A stretch of 64,000 nt of DNA from positions 62,001 to 126,000 of the forward strand of contig CALWZK010000001.1 of assembly GCA_944386015.1 (NCBI GenBank), written 5' to 3'. This DNA is from an uncultured Faecalibacterium sp. GTDB taxonomy: Bacteria > Bacillota > Clostridia > Oscillospirales > Ruminococcaceae. Shown piece by piece: positions 8,073 to 17,208 of the stretch; position 1 is the stretch's first letter; each line of letters begins with the position of its first letter. The translations under genes were made by a program, and so were the position numbers. The notes below the pieces were generated by a model. That model did no database searches. It was given only the letters and a program-made list of their open reading frames with translations, and was not told the DNA's origin.

Positions 8073-10304
8073 ATGGAAGAACAGCAGCTGGACCAGCTGG
8101 AAGGCACCATTGAGGACATTATTTTTGAGAACAGCGACAGCGGCTATGTGGTGTTTGAGCTGTCGGGCGGCGGCACCCTGACGGTGGTCTGCGGCACCCT
8201 GGGGGAGCTGCATGTGGGCCAGAGCGTGGTGTGCCGGGGCCGGTATGAGACCCACGCCACCTATGGCCGCCAGTTTCACGCCACCGAATGCATCACCGAT
8301 ATGCCCAGGGACCTGGACGCAGTCTACGCCTTTCTGGCCAGCCGGTCCCTGCCCTATGTGGGCCCCGCCACTGCCCAGAAGATCATCGAAAAGTTTGGCG
8401 CTGCCTCCCTGGATGTGATTGCCAACGAGCCGGCCCGGCTCACCGAGATCAAGGGCATCTCGGCGGACAAGGCCGACCGCATCCAGCAGGAGTTCAAGCG
8501 GATGTTCGGGATGCGGGAACTGATCGCCTACCTGGCCCAGTTTGAGATCGGCCCCCGGCGGGCCATGGAGGTGTTCCAGACCTTTGGCCCGGGGGCAGCC
8601 CAGGCCATTGCCGCCAACCCCTATCTGCTGTGCGGCGAGCCTCTTCAGCTGGATTTCCGCCACGCCGACAGCATCGCCCAGTATTACCAGATGGAAGGGG
8701 ACTGCGCCCAGCGGCTGGAGGCCGCCCTGCTGCGGACCCTGCGCCACAACGCCGGCAACGGCCACACCTGCCTGCCCCGGGAGCGGCTGGTGGCCACGGC
8801 CTCGGCCTTCATCCACCAGCCCCCCGAAAAACTCACCACCGCCCTGGAAAGCTGCCTGTCCAGCGGGGAGCTGGCTTCCTGCAGCTGGAACGGCGGGGAG
8901 TATATCTATCTGCCCGACCTGCTGGCCGCAGAACAGGCCATTGCGGCCCGGCTGGCTTTTTTGGTCCGGCGGGAGCAGCAGACGGCCCGCCACATCGACC
9001 GGGACATCCAGGTGCTGGAACTGACCCAGGGCTTTGCCTATGCCCCCGAACAGCGGGAGGCCATCCGCCGGGCGGTCACCGAGAACTGCCTGGTGCTGAC
9101 CGGCGGCCCCGGCACCGGCAAGACCACCACCGTCAACGCCATTTTGAACATCCTGGAAAGCCAGGCCGAGCGGGTGGCCCTCTGCGCCCCCACCGGCCGG
9201 GCCGCCAAGCGGCTCAGTGAGCTCACCGGCCGCAAGGCCTCCACCATCCACCGCCTGCTGGAAGTGGACTACTCGGGGGGCCGGGTCAGCTTCATCCACA
9301 ACGAAAAGAACCTGCTGAAATGCGACGTGGTGATTCTGGACGAGATGAGTATGGTGGATGTCCAGCTGTTCCAGAGCCTGCTGGCCGCCCTCCGGCCCAA
9401 CTGCCGGATCATCATGGTGGGGGATGCAGACCAGCTGCCCAGCGTGGGCCCCGGCAACATCCTGGGAGAGGTGATCCGCTCGGGCAAGGTGCCCACCGTC
9501 TGCCTTAAGCGGATTTTCCGCCAGGCCAAACGGAGCCTCATCGTGGAAAACGCCCACAACATTGTCAGCGGCCGCCCCCTTCAGAAGGGGGGCCGGGAGG
9601 ACGATTTCTTCTTCCTGGAAGCGGACGGCGAGGCCTGCCAGAAACTGATCTGCGACCTGGTGACCACCCGGCTGCCCCGGAGCTACGGCTTTGACCCCAT
9701 CCGGGATATCCAGGTCCTTTGCCCCACCAAGATGGGCCCCTGCGGCACCCAGGCCCTCAACAGCCTGCTGCAGGATCTGCTGAACCCGCCCGCCCCGGGC
9801 AAGCCCCAGCTCCAGAGCGCCTCCCGGGTGTTCCGGGTGGGGGATAAAGTAATGCAGGTGCGGAACAACTATGAGATCCTCTGGCACCGGGATGGCGGCG
9901 AACAGGGGGTGGGGGCCTACAACGGCGACATTGGCATTGTGGAATCCATCAACACCCGGGACCGCTCCATGGTGGTGCAGATGGACGACCGGAAGCTGGT
10001 CTACCCCGCCGAAAACCTGGGCGAGCTGGAGACGGCCTACGCCATCACCATCCACAAGAGCCAGGGCAGCGAGTTCGCGGCGGTGGTGCTGCCGGCGGCC
10101 CAGGTGCCGCCCCGGCTGTGCTACCGGAACCTCTTTTACACCGGGGTTACCCGGGCCCGGAAACTCTGCGTGGTGACCGGCCGGCGGGATACGGTGGCCG
10201 CCATGATGGCCAACGTCCGCCAGAACCTGCGGTATTCGGGCCTGGCGGCCCTGCTGCAGGAAGCGCTGCCCCCGCAGCAGCAGTCCCTGCCCGGGGAAGA
10301 ATAA
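8073..10304 (+). CDS. recD2: RecD2-like ATP-dependent 5'-3' DNA helicase
   Basis: The 743-residue protein has the RecD2 layout: an N-terminal OB-like domain (about 1-80), a helix-hairpin-helix region (about 90-190), then a superfamily 1B helicase core. Walker A GGPGTGKTT is at 344-352 and Walker B LDEMSMVD places D423-E424. The C-terminal ITIHKSQGSEF motif and a final GVTRARKL stretch complete the core. RecD2 acts without RecBC in recombination, repair or fork processing. AAAGGAGGG precedes the ATG. The gene stands alone with its own promoter. Confidence 0.95.
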   Translation: MEEQQLDQLEGTIEDIIFENSDSGYVVFELSGGGTLTVVCGTLGELHVGQSVVCRGRYETHATYGRQFHATECITDMPRDLDAVYAFLASRSLPYVGPATAQKIIEKFGAASLDVIANEPARLTEIKGISADKADRIQQEFKRMFGMRELIAYLAQFEIGPRRAMEVFQTFGPGAAQAIAANPYLLCGEPLQLDFRHADSIAQYYQMEGDCAQRLEAALLRTLRHNAGNGHTCLPRERLVATASAFIHQPPEKLTTALESCLSSGELASCSWNGGEYIYLPDLLAAEQAIAARLAFLVRREQQTARHIDRDIQVLELTQGFAYAPEQREAIRRAVTENCLVLTGGPGTGKTTTVNAILNILESQAERVALCAPTGRAAKRLSELTGRKASTIHRLLEVDYSGGRVSFIHNEKNLLKCDVVILDEMSMVDVQLFQSLLAALRPNCRIIMVGDADQLPSVGPGNILGEVIRSGKVPTVCLKRIFRQAKRSLIVENAHNIVSGRPLQKGGREDDFFFLEADGEACQKLICDLVTTRLPRSYGFDPIRDIQVLCPTKMGPCGTQALNSLLQDLLNPPAPGKPQLQSASRVFRVGDKVMQVRNNYEILWHRDGGEQGVGAYNGDIGIVESINTRDRSMVVQMDDRKLVYPAENLGELETAYAITIHKSQGSEFAAVVLPAAQVPPRLCYRNLFYTGVTRARKLCVVTGRRDTVAAMMANVRQNLRYSGLAALLQEALPPQQQSLPGEE

Positions 10305-10348
10305 GGGGCCTGGTTTCGGGAAAATCGCTATACTTTTGGGACCGGATA

Positions 10349-10357
10349 TGGTATACT
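10349..10357 (+). promoter_or_regulatory. extended -10 upstream of mreB
   Basis: TGG directly precedes TATACT (10352-10357). There is no good -35 at 16-18 bp; a second TATACT copy lies at 10329-10334. The start site would be about 70 nt before the ATG. Confidence 0.45.
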
Positions 10358-10436
10358 GAAATCTGGATTTTTACAGCTCATCCAGAGCTTTCATCGAGAT
10401 AGACAGCTTGTGGACACAGAAAGGAACGTTTGGATT

Positions 10437-11462
10437 ATGGCACAGAATGATATCGGGATCGATCTGGGCACAACCACCATCATCATTGCCCAGGAGGGCA
10501 AGGGCGTGGTGCTGAACCAGCCCAGCGTCGTGGCCGTTGACACCCGCAAAAAGACGGTTTTGGAGGTGGGCGACAAGGCCCTGGCCATGGTGGGCCGCAC
10601 CCCCAACTACATTTCCGCCACCTTCCCCCTGAAGGATGGCGTCATCAGCGACCACACCATGACCCGGGAGCTGATCTGCCGCTTTGTGAACCAGGTGTAC
10701 AGCTCCCACATGGTCAAGCCCCGGGTGGCGGTCTGCGTGCCTGCGGCCATCACCGGCATCGAGAGCGACGCCGTGGTGGAGGCTGTGGTGGCGGCCGGCG
10801 CCCGCCAGGTCTACCTGATCGACGAGCCCATCGCCGCGGCCCTGGGCTCGGGCATTGACATCACGGTGCCCGACGGCCGGATGATCATCGACATCGGCGG
10901 CGGCACCACCGATATCGCGGTGCTGTCCCTGGGCGGCAAGGTCAAGGCCACCAGCGTCCGTGTGGCAGGCAACCACTACGACGATGAAATCCTCAAGCAT
11001 GTGCGGACCAAGTTTAACATTGCCATCGGCCAGCGCACCGCCGAGGAGCTGAAAAAGCGGGTGGCCTGCTGCCCCCAGAAGGCCGACTTTGACGAGACCA
11101 TGGAGATCAAGGGCCGCAGCCTGCTGACCGGCCTGCCGGTGCGGGTCAACGTCTCCACCAGCGATCTGTACGATCCGGTCATGATGCTCAGCGAGCAGAT
11201 CGGCACCGCAGCCCACCAGGTGCTGGAAAAGACCCCTCCCGAGCTGGCCGGCGATATCTACAAGAACGGCGTCATGCTGACCGGCGGCGGCGCCCAGCTC
11301 CACGGCCTGCCCGAGTACCTGAGCCAGGAGCTGAAGGTGGACGTCTACGTCTCCCCCGATCCTGTCAACTGCGTGGCCCTGGGCACTGCCATGAGCCTCA
11401 GCATGGGGGATAAGCTGGAAGTGGGCTTCACCGACGCCACCCCCCGGATCGGCCGCCGCTGA
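10437..11462 (+). CDS. mreB: MreB-family rod-shape actin homologue
   Basis: This 341-residue actin-fold ATPase starts with the phosphate-1 loop IGIDLGTTT. It carries the ADP-binding DIGGGTTDIAV loop near the middle and a C-terminal LTGGGAQL adenosine motif. MreB/Mbl polymers guide peptidoglycan synthesis along the side wall. The gene is not beside mreC/mreD here, as is common for Mbl or a second MreB copy. GAAAGGAACG lies about 10 nt before the ATG at 10437. A secreted-protein pseudogene follows after 38 nt. Confidence 0.92.
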   Translation: MAQNDIGIDLGTTTIIIAQEGKGVVLNQPSVVAVDTRKKTVLEVGDKALAMVGRTPNYISATFPLKDGVISDHTMTRELICRFVNQVYSSHMVKPRVAVCVPAAITGIESDAVVEAVVAAGARQVYLIDEPIAAALGSGIDITVPDGRMIIDIGGGTTDIAVLSLGGKVKATSVRVAGNHYDDEILKHVRTKFNIAIGQRTAEELKKRVACCPQKADFDETMEIKGRSLLTGLPVRVNVSTSDLYDPVMMLSEQIGTAAHQVLEKTPPELAGDIYKNGVMLTGGGAQLHGLPEYLSQELKVDVYVSPDPVNCVALGTAMSLSMGDKLEVGFTDATPRIGRR

Positions 11463-11500
11463 AGCCCTTTGTCCGGGATTGCAAAAGGAACGGTAAATCA

Positions 11501-12167
11501 ATGAAAAGACAAGTTGCCGCAGCCATGCTGGCTTTGACCATGACCACCCTGGCTGCCCTGCCTGCCTGCCTCCGCCTCCGCCTGGTTTGACTGGTCGGTG
11601 TTCCAGCAGGTGGAAGGGATCAGCCTCACCGGGGAAGATGCGGCGGGGGGAAGCCTATGCCGTGGTGGACGCCCTGGCCAGCGGGCCGGACGGCCTGATC
11701 AGCGCAGGGGAGGGCACCGTCCGGGTGATGCCGGCGGTGGGCTCCAATGAGGAGATGGACCTCTTTGGCCTGGTGCTGGATTACCGGGACAGTGTGGCAA
11801 GAGGGTTTGACCAGGTGATCGTGATCGTTGGGTCAAACCAGTATTTCTTCTCCTCCGGGGCATACCCCATCTGCCAGCAACCCAGCTGTCCGACGGCACC
11901 TTCTGCGAGACGTTGACCCTCCTGCTGGACAGCAGTTCCATCCAGCTGATGGAGGACCTGAAAGCCCACTAGGACGAGACCGTTCAGATTGTGCTGACCG
12001 GCACCGGCGGCATCGTGCACTTTGAGCTGACCGGGGCCATGAAGGACGGCATCCTGAAACTGTACAACCTGTATGCGGCAGCCGGCGGGACCAGCCAGAC
12101 CAACCTGGACAAGATCACCAGCGTGCAGTACACCGCCATTGAAACCAACCAGCTGCAGACCGAATAA
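11501..12167 (+). pseudogene. decayed gene for a secreted or lipoprotein of unknown family
   Basis: An ATG at 11501 with AAAAGGAA upstream starts a signal peptide (MKRQVAAAMLALTMTTLAAL, then PAC). The frame breaks at once in a CTGC repeat and ends at TGA near 11590. Sense continues in other frames: AWFDWSVFQQVEG, then AYAVVDALASG...NQYFFSSG (to about 11860). From about 11866 a third frame carries an in-frame TAG at about 11970 and runs to the TAA at 12167 (last residues YTAIETNQLQTE). At least three frameshifts and one stop make it non-functional. I do not recognise the family. It follows mreB closely and was probably co-transcribed. Confidence 0.8.
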
Positions 12168-12193
12168 AACCGTACTTTGATTTTGTGCATTCT

Positions 12194-12225
12194 GCCCAGC
12201 CTCCCTGCAGGGGGCTGGGCATTTT
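12194..12225 (+). terminator. terminator after the decayed gene
   Basis: A GCCCAGCC.../...GGCTGGGC hairpin is followed by ATTTT; the T-run is short. Confidence 0.6.
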
Positions 12226-12258
12226 GAATGGAAAGGGCTGTCCACAGCGGTGGGTTTG

Positions 12259-12267
12259 TGGTATACT
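12259..12267 (+). promoter_or_regulatory. extended -10 upstream of pcrA
   Basis: TGG directly precedes TATACT (12262-12267); the -35 is weak (TGTCCA, 17 bp upstream). Transcription would start near 12274. Confidence 0.5.
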
Positions 12268-12301
12268 GGTAACAATTATGAGCAAGGAGCAGAAACACGG
12301 A

Positions 12302-14809
12302 ATGGCAACCGATTTACAGACAGAATTTTGTACCCTTCGGGATACTTACATTGAAAAACAGTTTGGCCGCCTGAACGAAATGCAGCGCCGGGCGGTGTTC
12401 ACCACCAGCGGCCCCCTGCTGATCCTGGCCGGCGCCGGCAGCGGCAAGACCACCGTGCTGGTCAACCGGATCGCCAACCTGATCCGGTTCGGCAGCGCCC
12501 ACGGCAGCCGCTGGACCCCCCGTCCCGCCGCCGATGAGGACCTGCGGGCCCTCCGCACCGCCATCATGACCGGCACCGATGTGCCGGCCTGGCTGGACGA
12601 TATGATGCGCTGCGACCCGGTGCGCAGCTGGAACGTGATGGCCATCACCTTCACCAACAAAGCTGCCGGGGAGCTGAAAGCCCGCCTTGGCGCCATGCTG
12701 GGGGAAGAGGAGGGCAAGGAGGTCTTTGCCTCCACTTTCCACTCGGCCTGCGTGCGGATTCTCCGCCGCTATGCCGAGGAGATCGGCTGGCCCCGCAGCT
12801 TCACCATCTATGATACCGACGACGCCCAGCGGGTGATGAAGGCCATCTACAAGGAACAGAACGTGGATGACAAGTTCTTCCCGGTGAAGGCTGCCCTGAA
12901 CCAGCTGGGCCGCTGGAAGGACCAGCTGGTGGACCCGGCTGCCGCCGCCAGGGATTCCATCGGCAAGACCAAGCTGGAGCTGGCTGCCAAGATCTACGGC
13001 ATCTACGAAAAGCGGCTCCACGAGGCCGGCGCCTTTGACTTTGACGGCCTGATCTATTACACCGTCCGCCTGCTGCAGGACAGCCAGGAAGTCCGGGATT
13101 ACTACCAGAACCGGTACCGCTACCTGCTGGTGGATGAGTACCAGGACACCAGCGTGGCCCAGTTCCGCCTGGTGAGCCTGCTGACCGGCCCCGAGAAAAA
13201 CATCTGCGTGGTGGGCGATGACGACCAGAGCATCTACCGCTTCCGGGGCGCCACCATCGAGAACATCCTGAACTTTGAGCGGTATTACCCCGGCGCCAAG
13301 GTGATCCGGCTGGAGCAGAATTACCGCTCCACCTCCAACATCCTGAACGCCGCCAACTGCGTCATCAGCCACAACACCGAGCGCAAGGGCAAGACCCTCT
13401 GGACCAAAAACAGCGAGGGCGCCCCGGTCCACGTCTACCAGGCGGAGGACGAGCGGGATGAGGCCAGCCACATTGCCGAGATCATCGGCCAGCATCTGCG
13501 GGAGGGGGGCCATCTGGCCGACCACGCCATCCTCTACCGGATGAATGCCCAGTCCAACCCCATCGAAAACTACTTCACCCGGGCCGGCATCCCCCACAAG
13601 ATTGTGGGCGGCCAGCGGTTCAATGACCGCAAGGAAGTGAAGGATATCCACTCCTATATGTCCATTGTGGCCAACCCCAGGGACGACGTCCGGCTGCGGC
13701 GGATCATCAACGAGCCCGCCCGCAAGATCGGCGCCTCCACGGTGGATGCCATCGCCGACCTGGCCAGCCAGGAAGGGGTCAGCATGCTGGATATCATCAG
13801 CCGGGCCGATGAATACGCCCGGCTGTCCCGGGCCATCGGGCCCCTGCTCAAGTTCTGGCAGATGTACCGCCAGCTGCAGGAAGCCCTGGACACCTGCCCC
13901 CTGGACCTGTTTGCCCAGAAGGTGATCGACCTGACCGGCTACCGGGCCATGCTGGAACAGCAGGCCAATCAGGGCCATGAGGACGCCCAGGACCGGCTGC
14001 AGAACCTGGGCCAGCTGGTCAACAACGTCAAGAGCTACTGCGACACCCGCGGGGTGGACGCCAGCCTGGAGGGCTACCTGGAAGAAATCGCCCTGATCAG
14101 CGACATTGACAGCTACAATGAGGACGCTGACCAGGTGGTGCTGATGACCATCCACTCGGCCAAGGGCCTGGAGTTCCCCTATGTGTTCCTGGTGGGCATG
14201 GAGGAAGGGATCTTCCCCAGCGAAATGAGCCGCTTCTCCCCGGAAGATTTGGAAGAGGAGCGCCGCCTGGCCTACGTGGGCATCACCCGGGCCAAGAAGG
14301 AACTGTATATTTCCCACAGCGTCACCCGGATGCTCTACGGCCGCACCTGCCGCAATGAGCCCAGCCGCTTTTTGAACGAGATCGACCCGGAATATGTGGA
14401 GACCACCCGCAGCCCCGCCCTGGATCGCCCCGCCCGCAGCTGGAACAGCTTCGGGGACGGCGTGCCCGGCGGCGCATCGGGCTATTCCGGGCCCTCGGGC
14501 CGGGGCCGTGCGGCTTCGGGCCGCAGCAGCGGCTACCTCAACCGGGAATACAACGCCGGCTCCCGCCCGGTGTCTTTCCCGGGTGCGCCGGCGGCGGGCT
14601 TTGCCCGGCCTGCGGCCCCCCGCCCCTCGGCGCCCCCCAAGCACTATGCGCCGGGTGAGACGGTGTTCCACAAGGTCTTTGGCCGCGGCACCGTCACCCG
14701 TGTGACCCCGGCGGCAGGGGACAGCATTGTGGAGATTCATTTCGACAAGGTGGGCACCAAAAAGATGATGGCCAACCTTGCCCCGCTGACCAAAGGAACG
14801 GAGGAGTAA
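12302..14809 (+). CDS. pcrA: UvrD/PcrA-type ATP-dependent DNA helicase
   Basis: The 835-residue superfamily 1A helicase has the Q-motif LNEMQRRAV, Walker A GAGSGKT (44-50), VDEYQDTS, GDDDQSIYRFRGA, and the late motifs TIHSAKGLEFP and VGITRAKK. A Pro/Ser/Gly-rich linker (about 700-770) leads to a C-terminal Tudor-like RNA-polymerase-binding domain (GETVFHKVFGRGTV...), as in PcrA. It unwinds 3'-5' in repair and removes RecA and stalled transcription. The chosen ATG has AAGGAG 13 nt upstream. A second ATG at 12278 is possible but would be almost leaderless. thyX follows after 6 nt. Confidence 0.95.
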   Translation: MATDLQTEFCTLRDTYIEKQFGRLNEMQRRAVFTTSGPLLILAGAGSGKTTVLVNRIANLIRFGSAHGSRWTPRPAADEDLRALRTAIMTGTDVPAWLDDMMRCDPVRSWNVMAITFTNKAAGELKARLGAMLGEEEGKEVFASTFHSACVRILRRYAEEIGWPRSFTIYDTDDAQRVMKAIYKEQNVDDKFFPVKAALNQLGRWKDQLVDPAAAARDSIGKTKLELAAKIYGIYEKRLHEAGAFDFDGLIYYTVRLLQDSQEVRDYYQNRYRYLLVDEYQDTSVAQFRLVSLLTGPEKNICVVGDDDQSIYRFRGATIENILNFERYYPGAKVIRLEQNYRSTSNILNAANCVISHNTERKGKTLWTKNSEGAPVHVYQAEDERDEASHIAEIIGQHLREGGHLADHAILYRMNAQSNPIENYFTRAGIPHKIVGGQRFNDRKEVKDIHSYMSIVANPRDDVRLRRIINEPARKIGASTVDAIADLASQEGVSMLDIISRADEYARLSRAIGPLLKFWQMYRQLQEALDTCPLDLFAQKVIDLTGYRAMLEQQANQGHEDAQDRLQNLGQLVNNVKSYCDTRGVDASLEGYLEEIALISDIDSYNEDADQVVLMTIHSAKGLEFPYVFLVGMEEGIFPSEMSRFSPEDLEEERRLAYVGITRAKKELYISHSVTRMLYGRTCRNEPSRFLNEIDPEYVETTRSPALDRPARSWNSFGDGVPGGASGYSGPSGRGRAASGRSSGYLNREYNAGSRPVSFPGAPAAGFARPAAPRPSAPPKHYAPGETVFHKVFGRGTVTRVTPAAGDSIVEIHFDKVGTKKMMANLAPLTKGTEE

Positions 14810-14815
14810 ACGCCC

Positions 14816-15598
14816 ATGATGACGGTTCGACTGATTGCCCATACCCCCGACCCCGAAAAGGTGGTGGCAGCTGCCGCCAAGCTCTGCTATTCGGACAGCC
14901 ACATCACCGACCTGCTGGACGGCCTGGATGAGGAAAAGACCGCCCGATTCCTGAATATGCTCAGCGACCTGGGCCACGCCAGCCCCATTGAGCACGCCAG
15001 CTTCACCTTCGGCATCGAAGGGGTGAGCCGGTCCCTGCTGGCCCAGATCACCCGCCACCGGATCGCTTCCTTCAGCGTTCAGAGCCAGCGGTATGTCCGG
15101 CTGGATGATTTCCGCTATGTGGTGCCCCCCGCCATCGAGGCGGTGCCCGAGGCCAAGGCGGCCTTCCTGGCCAGCATGGAGGAGGACGCCAGCCGCTACC
15201 TGGATCTGGCCCACAAGCTGGAGGAGGGCCACACCGCCAAACTGATGGCCGAAGGGGTGCCCGAAAAGGAGGCCCGCCGCAAGGCCGAGAAGATGGCCAA
15301 CGAGGACGCCCGTTTTGTGCTGCCCAACGCCTGCGAAACCAAGATGGTGGTGACCATGAACGCCCGCAGCCTGCTGAATTTCTTCCGGCTGCGGTGCTGC
15401 GAGCGGGCCCAGTGGGAGATCCGCCAGCTGGCGGATGAGATGCTGCGTCTGGTTTACCCGGTGGCGCCCCATCTGTTCCGCACCGCCGGCCCCGGCTGCC
15501 TGGAGGGCCCCTGCCCCGAGGGCAAGATGTGCTGCGGCTATCCCGCCCAGGTGCGGGACAAATACAGCGCCCTCCGCGAAAGCTGTGGGCAGGCATGA
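14816..15598 (+). CDS. thyX: flavin-dependent thymidylate synthase ThyX
   Basis: The 260-residue enzyme makes dTMP from dUMP using FAD, NADPH and methylene-tetrahydrofolate. The ThyX signature RHRx7S is present: R80-H81-R82 and S90, inside ITRHRIASFSVQSQRYV. GGAGGAG in the end of pcrA serves as its ribosome site. Its stop overlaps the start of the kinase gene by four bases (ATGA), so synthesis of dTMP and its phosphorylation are translationally coupled. No thyA is seen in the window. Confidence 0.96.
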   Translation: MMTVRLIAHTPDPEKVVAAAAKLCYSDSHITDLLDGLDEEKTARFLNMLSDLGHASPIEHASFTFGIEGVSRSLLAQITRHRIASFSVQSQRYVRLDDFRYVVPPAIEAVPEAKAAFLASMEEDASRYLDLAHKLEEGHTAKLMAEGVPEKEARRKAEKMANEDARFVLPNACETKMVVTMNARSLLNFFRLRCCERAQWEIRQLADEMLRLVYPVAPHLFRTAGPGCLEGPCPEGKMCCGYPAQVRDKYSALRESCGQA

Positions 15599-16293
15599 CG
15601 GGGGAAGGGCAGCGGGGCTGCCTGCTGGTGATTGACGGCCTGGACGGCAGCGGCAAGGCCACCCAGGCCAGGCTGCTGGCCGAGACTCTGGCTGCCCAGG
15701 GGCGGCCGGTGCGTCAGATCAGCTTCCCCAACTATGCCAGCGAATCCTCGGCCCTGGTGAAAATGTACCTGGCCGGCCAGTTCGGGGACAAGCCCGACGA
15801 CGTCAACGCCTATGCGGCCTCCAGCTTTTTCGCGGTGGACCGCTATGCCAGCTACAAGACCGACTGGGGTGATTTTTACCGGAAGGGCGGCATTGTGATC
15901 GCCGACCGGTACACCACTTCCAATGGCGCCCATCAGTGCTCCAAGCTGCCGCCCGAGGCCTGGGACGGTTATCTGGACTGGCTGTTTACATACGAATACC
16001 AGCTGCTGGGCCTGCCGGCACCGGATGCGGTGATCTACCTCCGGGTGGACCCGGCGGTGAGCCAGCAGCTGATGACCGCCCGCTACCACGGGGATGAGAG
16101 CAAAAAGGACATCCAGGAGCGGGATCTGGAATATCTGGAGCGGAGCCGCCGGGCCGCCGAATACTGCGCCCAAAAGCTGGGCTGGCAGACGGTGGAGTGC
16201 ACCCGGGCAGGCACCATGCGGACGGTGGAGGACATCGGCCGGGAAGTGCTGGCCCTGGCAGAGGCTGTGCTGCAAAAGAGCGAAAAATTGTAA
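15595..16293 (+). CDS. tmk: thymidylate kinase
   Basis: The 232-residue P-loop kinase starts at an ATG overlapping the thyX stop. The P-loop GLDGSGKAT is at about 15-23. The DRY motif appears as DRYTTSNGAHQ, followed by a lid region rich in Lys/Arg (DESKKDIQERDLEYLERSRR). The family converts dTMP to dTDP. The DRYTTSNG form differs a little from enterobacterial Tmk, so another deoxynucleoside monophosphate kinase role is possible, but coupling to thyX favours dTMP. There is no strong ribosome site of its own. Confidence 0.88.
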   Translation: MTGEGQRGCLLVIDGLDGSGKATQARLLAETLAAQGRPVRQISFPNYASESSALVKMYLAGQFGDKPDDVNAYAASSFFAVDRYASYKTDWGDFYRKGGIVIADRYTTSNGAHQCSKLPPEAWDGYLDWLFTYEYQLLGLPAPDAVIYLRVDPAVSQQLMTARYHGDESKKDIQERDLEYLERSRRAAEYCAQKLGWQTVECTRAGTMRTVEDIGREVLALAEAVLQKSEKL

Positions 16294-16332
16294 AAAATGC
16301 GATAATAGAGAGAACAAGGGGGTATCTTAAAG

Positions 16333-17148
16333 ATGTTTCGGCTGATGGAGCCGTCAGACCTGACGGCTGTGGAGGAACTTTGGGCTGCCCAGTGGGATGA
16401 TCCCGCCGACCTGGCCGAAAAGGCAGTCCGGCGGTTTGCCGGGGAGGAGAACACCTATCTGGCAGAGGAAAACGGCGCGGTGCAGGCTTTGGTGCTGGCG
16501 GTGCCGGTGACCCTGCAGGGCCGCCGGGGCTGTTACCTCTATGGCCTGTGCAGCCGGGATGACAACGCTGCCGCCGGCCTGGTGGACTATGCCTGTGACC
16601 AGCAGATCAAAAAGGGGGCCGCCTTTATGGTGGCTGTCCCTGCGGGAGCTCAGCAGGCGGCCTTTTATGGGTCCCGGGGCTTTGCCCGGGCCTTTGAGCT
16701 CCGGTGCCTCACCCGGGAGGTGCGGCGCAACCTCTGGAGCCAGGCAGATTTCGATGCTGTCACCGCCAAGAAACTCTGTGAGCTGCGGAAAAAATACTGC
16801 CCTGACTGCGTGGAGCTGGATGCGGGCCGGATGGCGGTGGTGCTGGGGGATCTGTATGCCCGGGGCATCACCATCGTGTCCAACGACCACGGCTATGGCC
16901 TCTACTTCCGCAAGGAGGACACCCTCTTTTTCGTGGAACTGATGGCCGACGATGACCGGGCCGCCGAAGTCCTGATGGAGGCCGCCCGCCAGAAGCAGGG
17001 CGTGGTGGAAAAAGCCGTCATCACGGTGGGGTCCGCCCAGCCCCTGTTTCTGGGGGAGGGCACCCGGCAGGAATACGGCATGATCCGGTTTGCCGGCGCG
17101 CCCTTTGATGTCAGCGGCAGCTACATGCGGCTGATGATGGAAAAATAA
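16333..17148 (+). CDS. GNAT-family acetyltransferase, two-domain
   Basis: The 271-residue protein has an N-terminal acetyltransferase-like fold (about 1-130, with GCYLYGLCSRDDN and QQAAFYGSRGFARAFELRCL) and a C-terminal half that may be a second GNAT or sterol-carrier-like domain (about 140-271). The layout resembles the Eis-type acetyltransferases. The substrate is unknown. AAGGGGG lies 10 nt before the ATG. It follows tmk by 39 nt and could be read from the same transcript. Confidence 0.75.
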   Translation: MFRLMEPSDLTAVEELWAAQWDDPADLAEKAVRRFAGEENTYLAEENGAVQALVLAVPVTLQGRRGCYLYGLCSRDDNAAAGLVDYACDQQIKKGAAFMVAVPAGAQQAAFYGSRGFARAFELRCLTREVRRNLWSQADFDAVTAKKLCELRKKYCPDCVELDAGRMAVVLGDLYARGITIVSNDHGYGLYFRKEDTLFFVELMADDDRAAEVLMEAARQKQGVVEKAVITVGSAQPLFLGEGTRQEYGMIRFAGAPFDVSGSYMRLMMEK

Positions 17149-17208
17149 GTCGGGTCCCGGGCCTGTTTTGGGCGCCCGCCGGACCTGCGCAAGGAAGGAA
17201 AACATGGT

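Noticed and set aside
6492..10055. Very long minus-strand open frame (1187 codons) opposite the MATE and recD2 genes
   Set aside because: It is low-complexity His/Gly/Gln/Ala/Pro-rich translation caused by GC-rich third positions of the real plus-strand genes, which have strong domain matches. The same holds for the long shadows opposite pcrA, lacZ and galK/galT.
11965..11975. In-frame TAG as a recoded codon
   Set aside because: The gene has at least three other frameshifts, so simple decay is the better explanation.
12314..15472. Minus-strand open frame of about 1050 codons opposite pcrA and thyX
   Set aside because: Composition bias only; no ribosome site or recognisable domain, and pcrA/thyX are certain.
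15595..15598. thyX-tmk overlap as a frameshift or fusion
   Set aside because: A four-base ATGA overlap is ordinary translational coupling and both proteins are complete.
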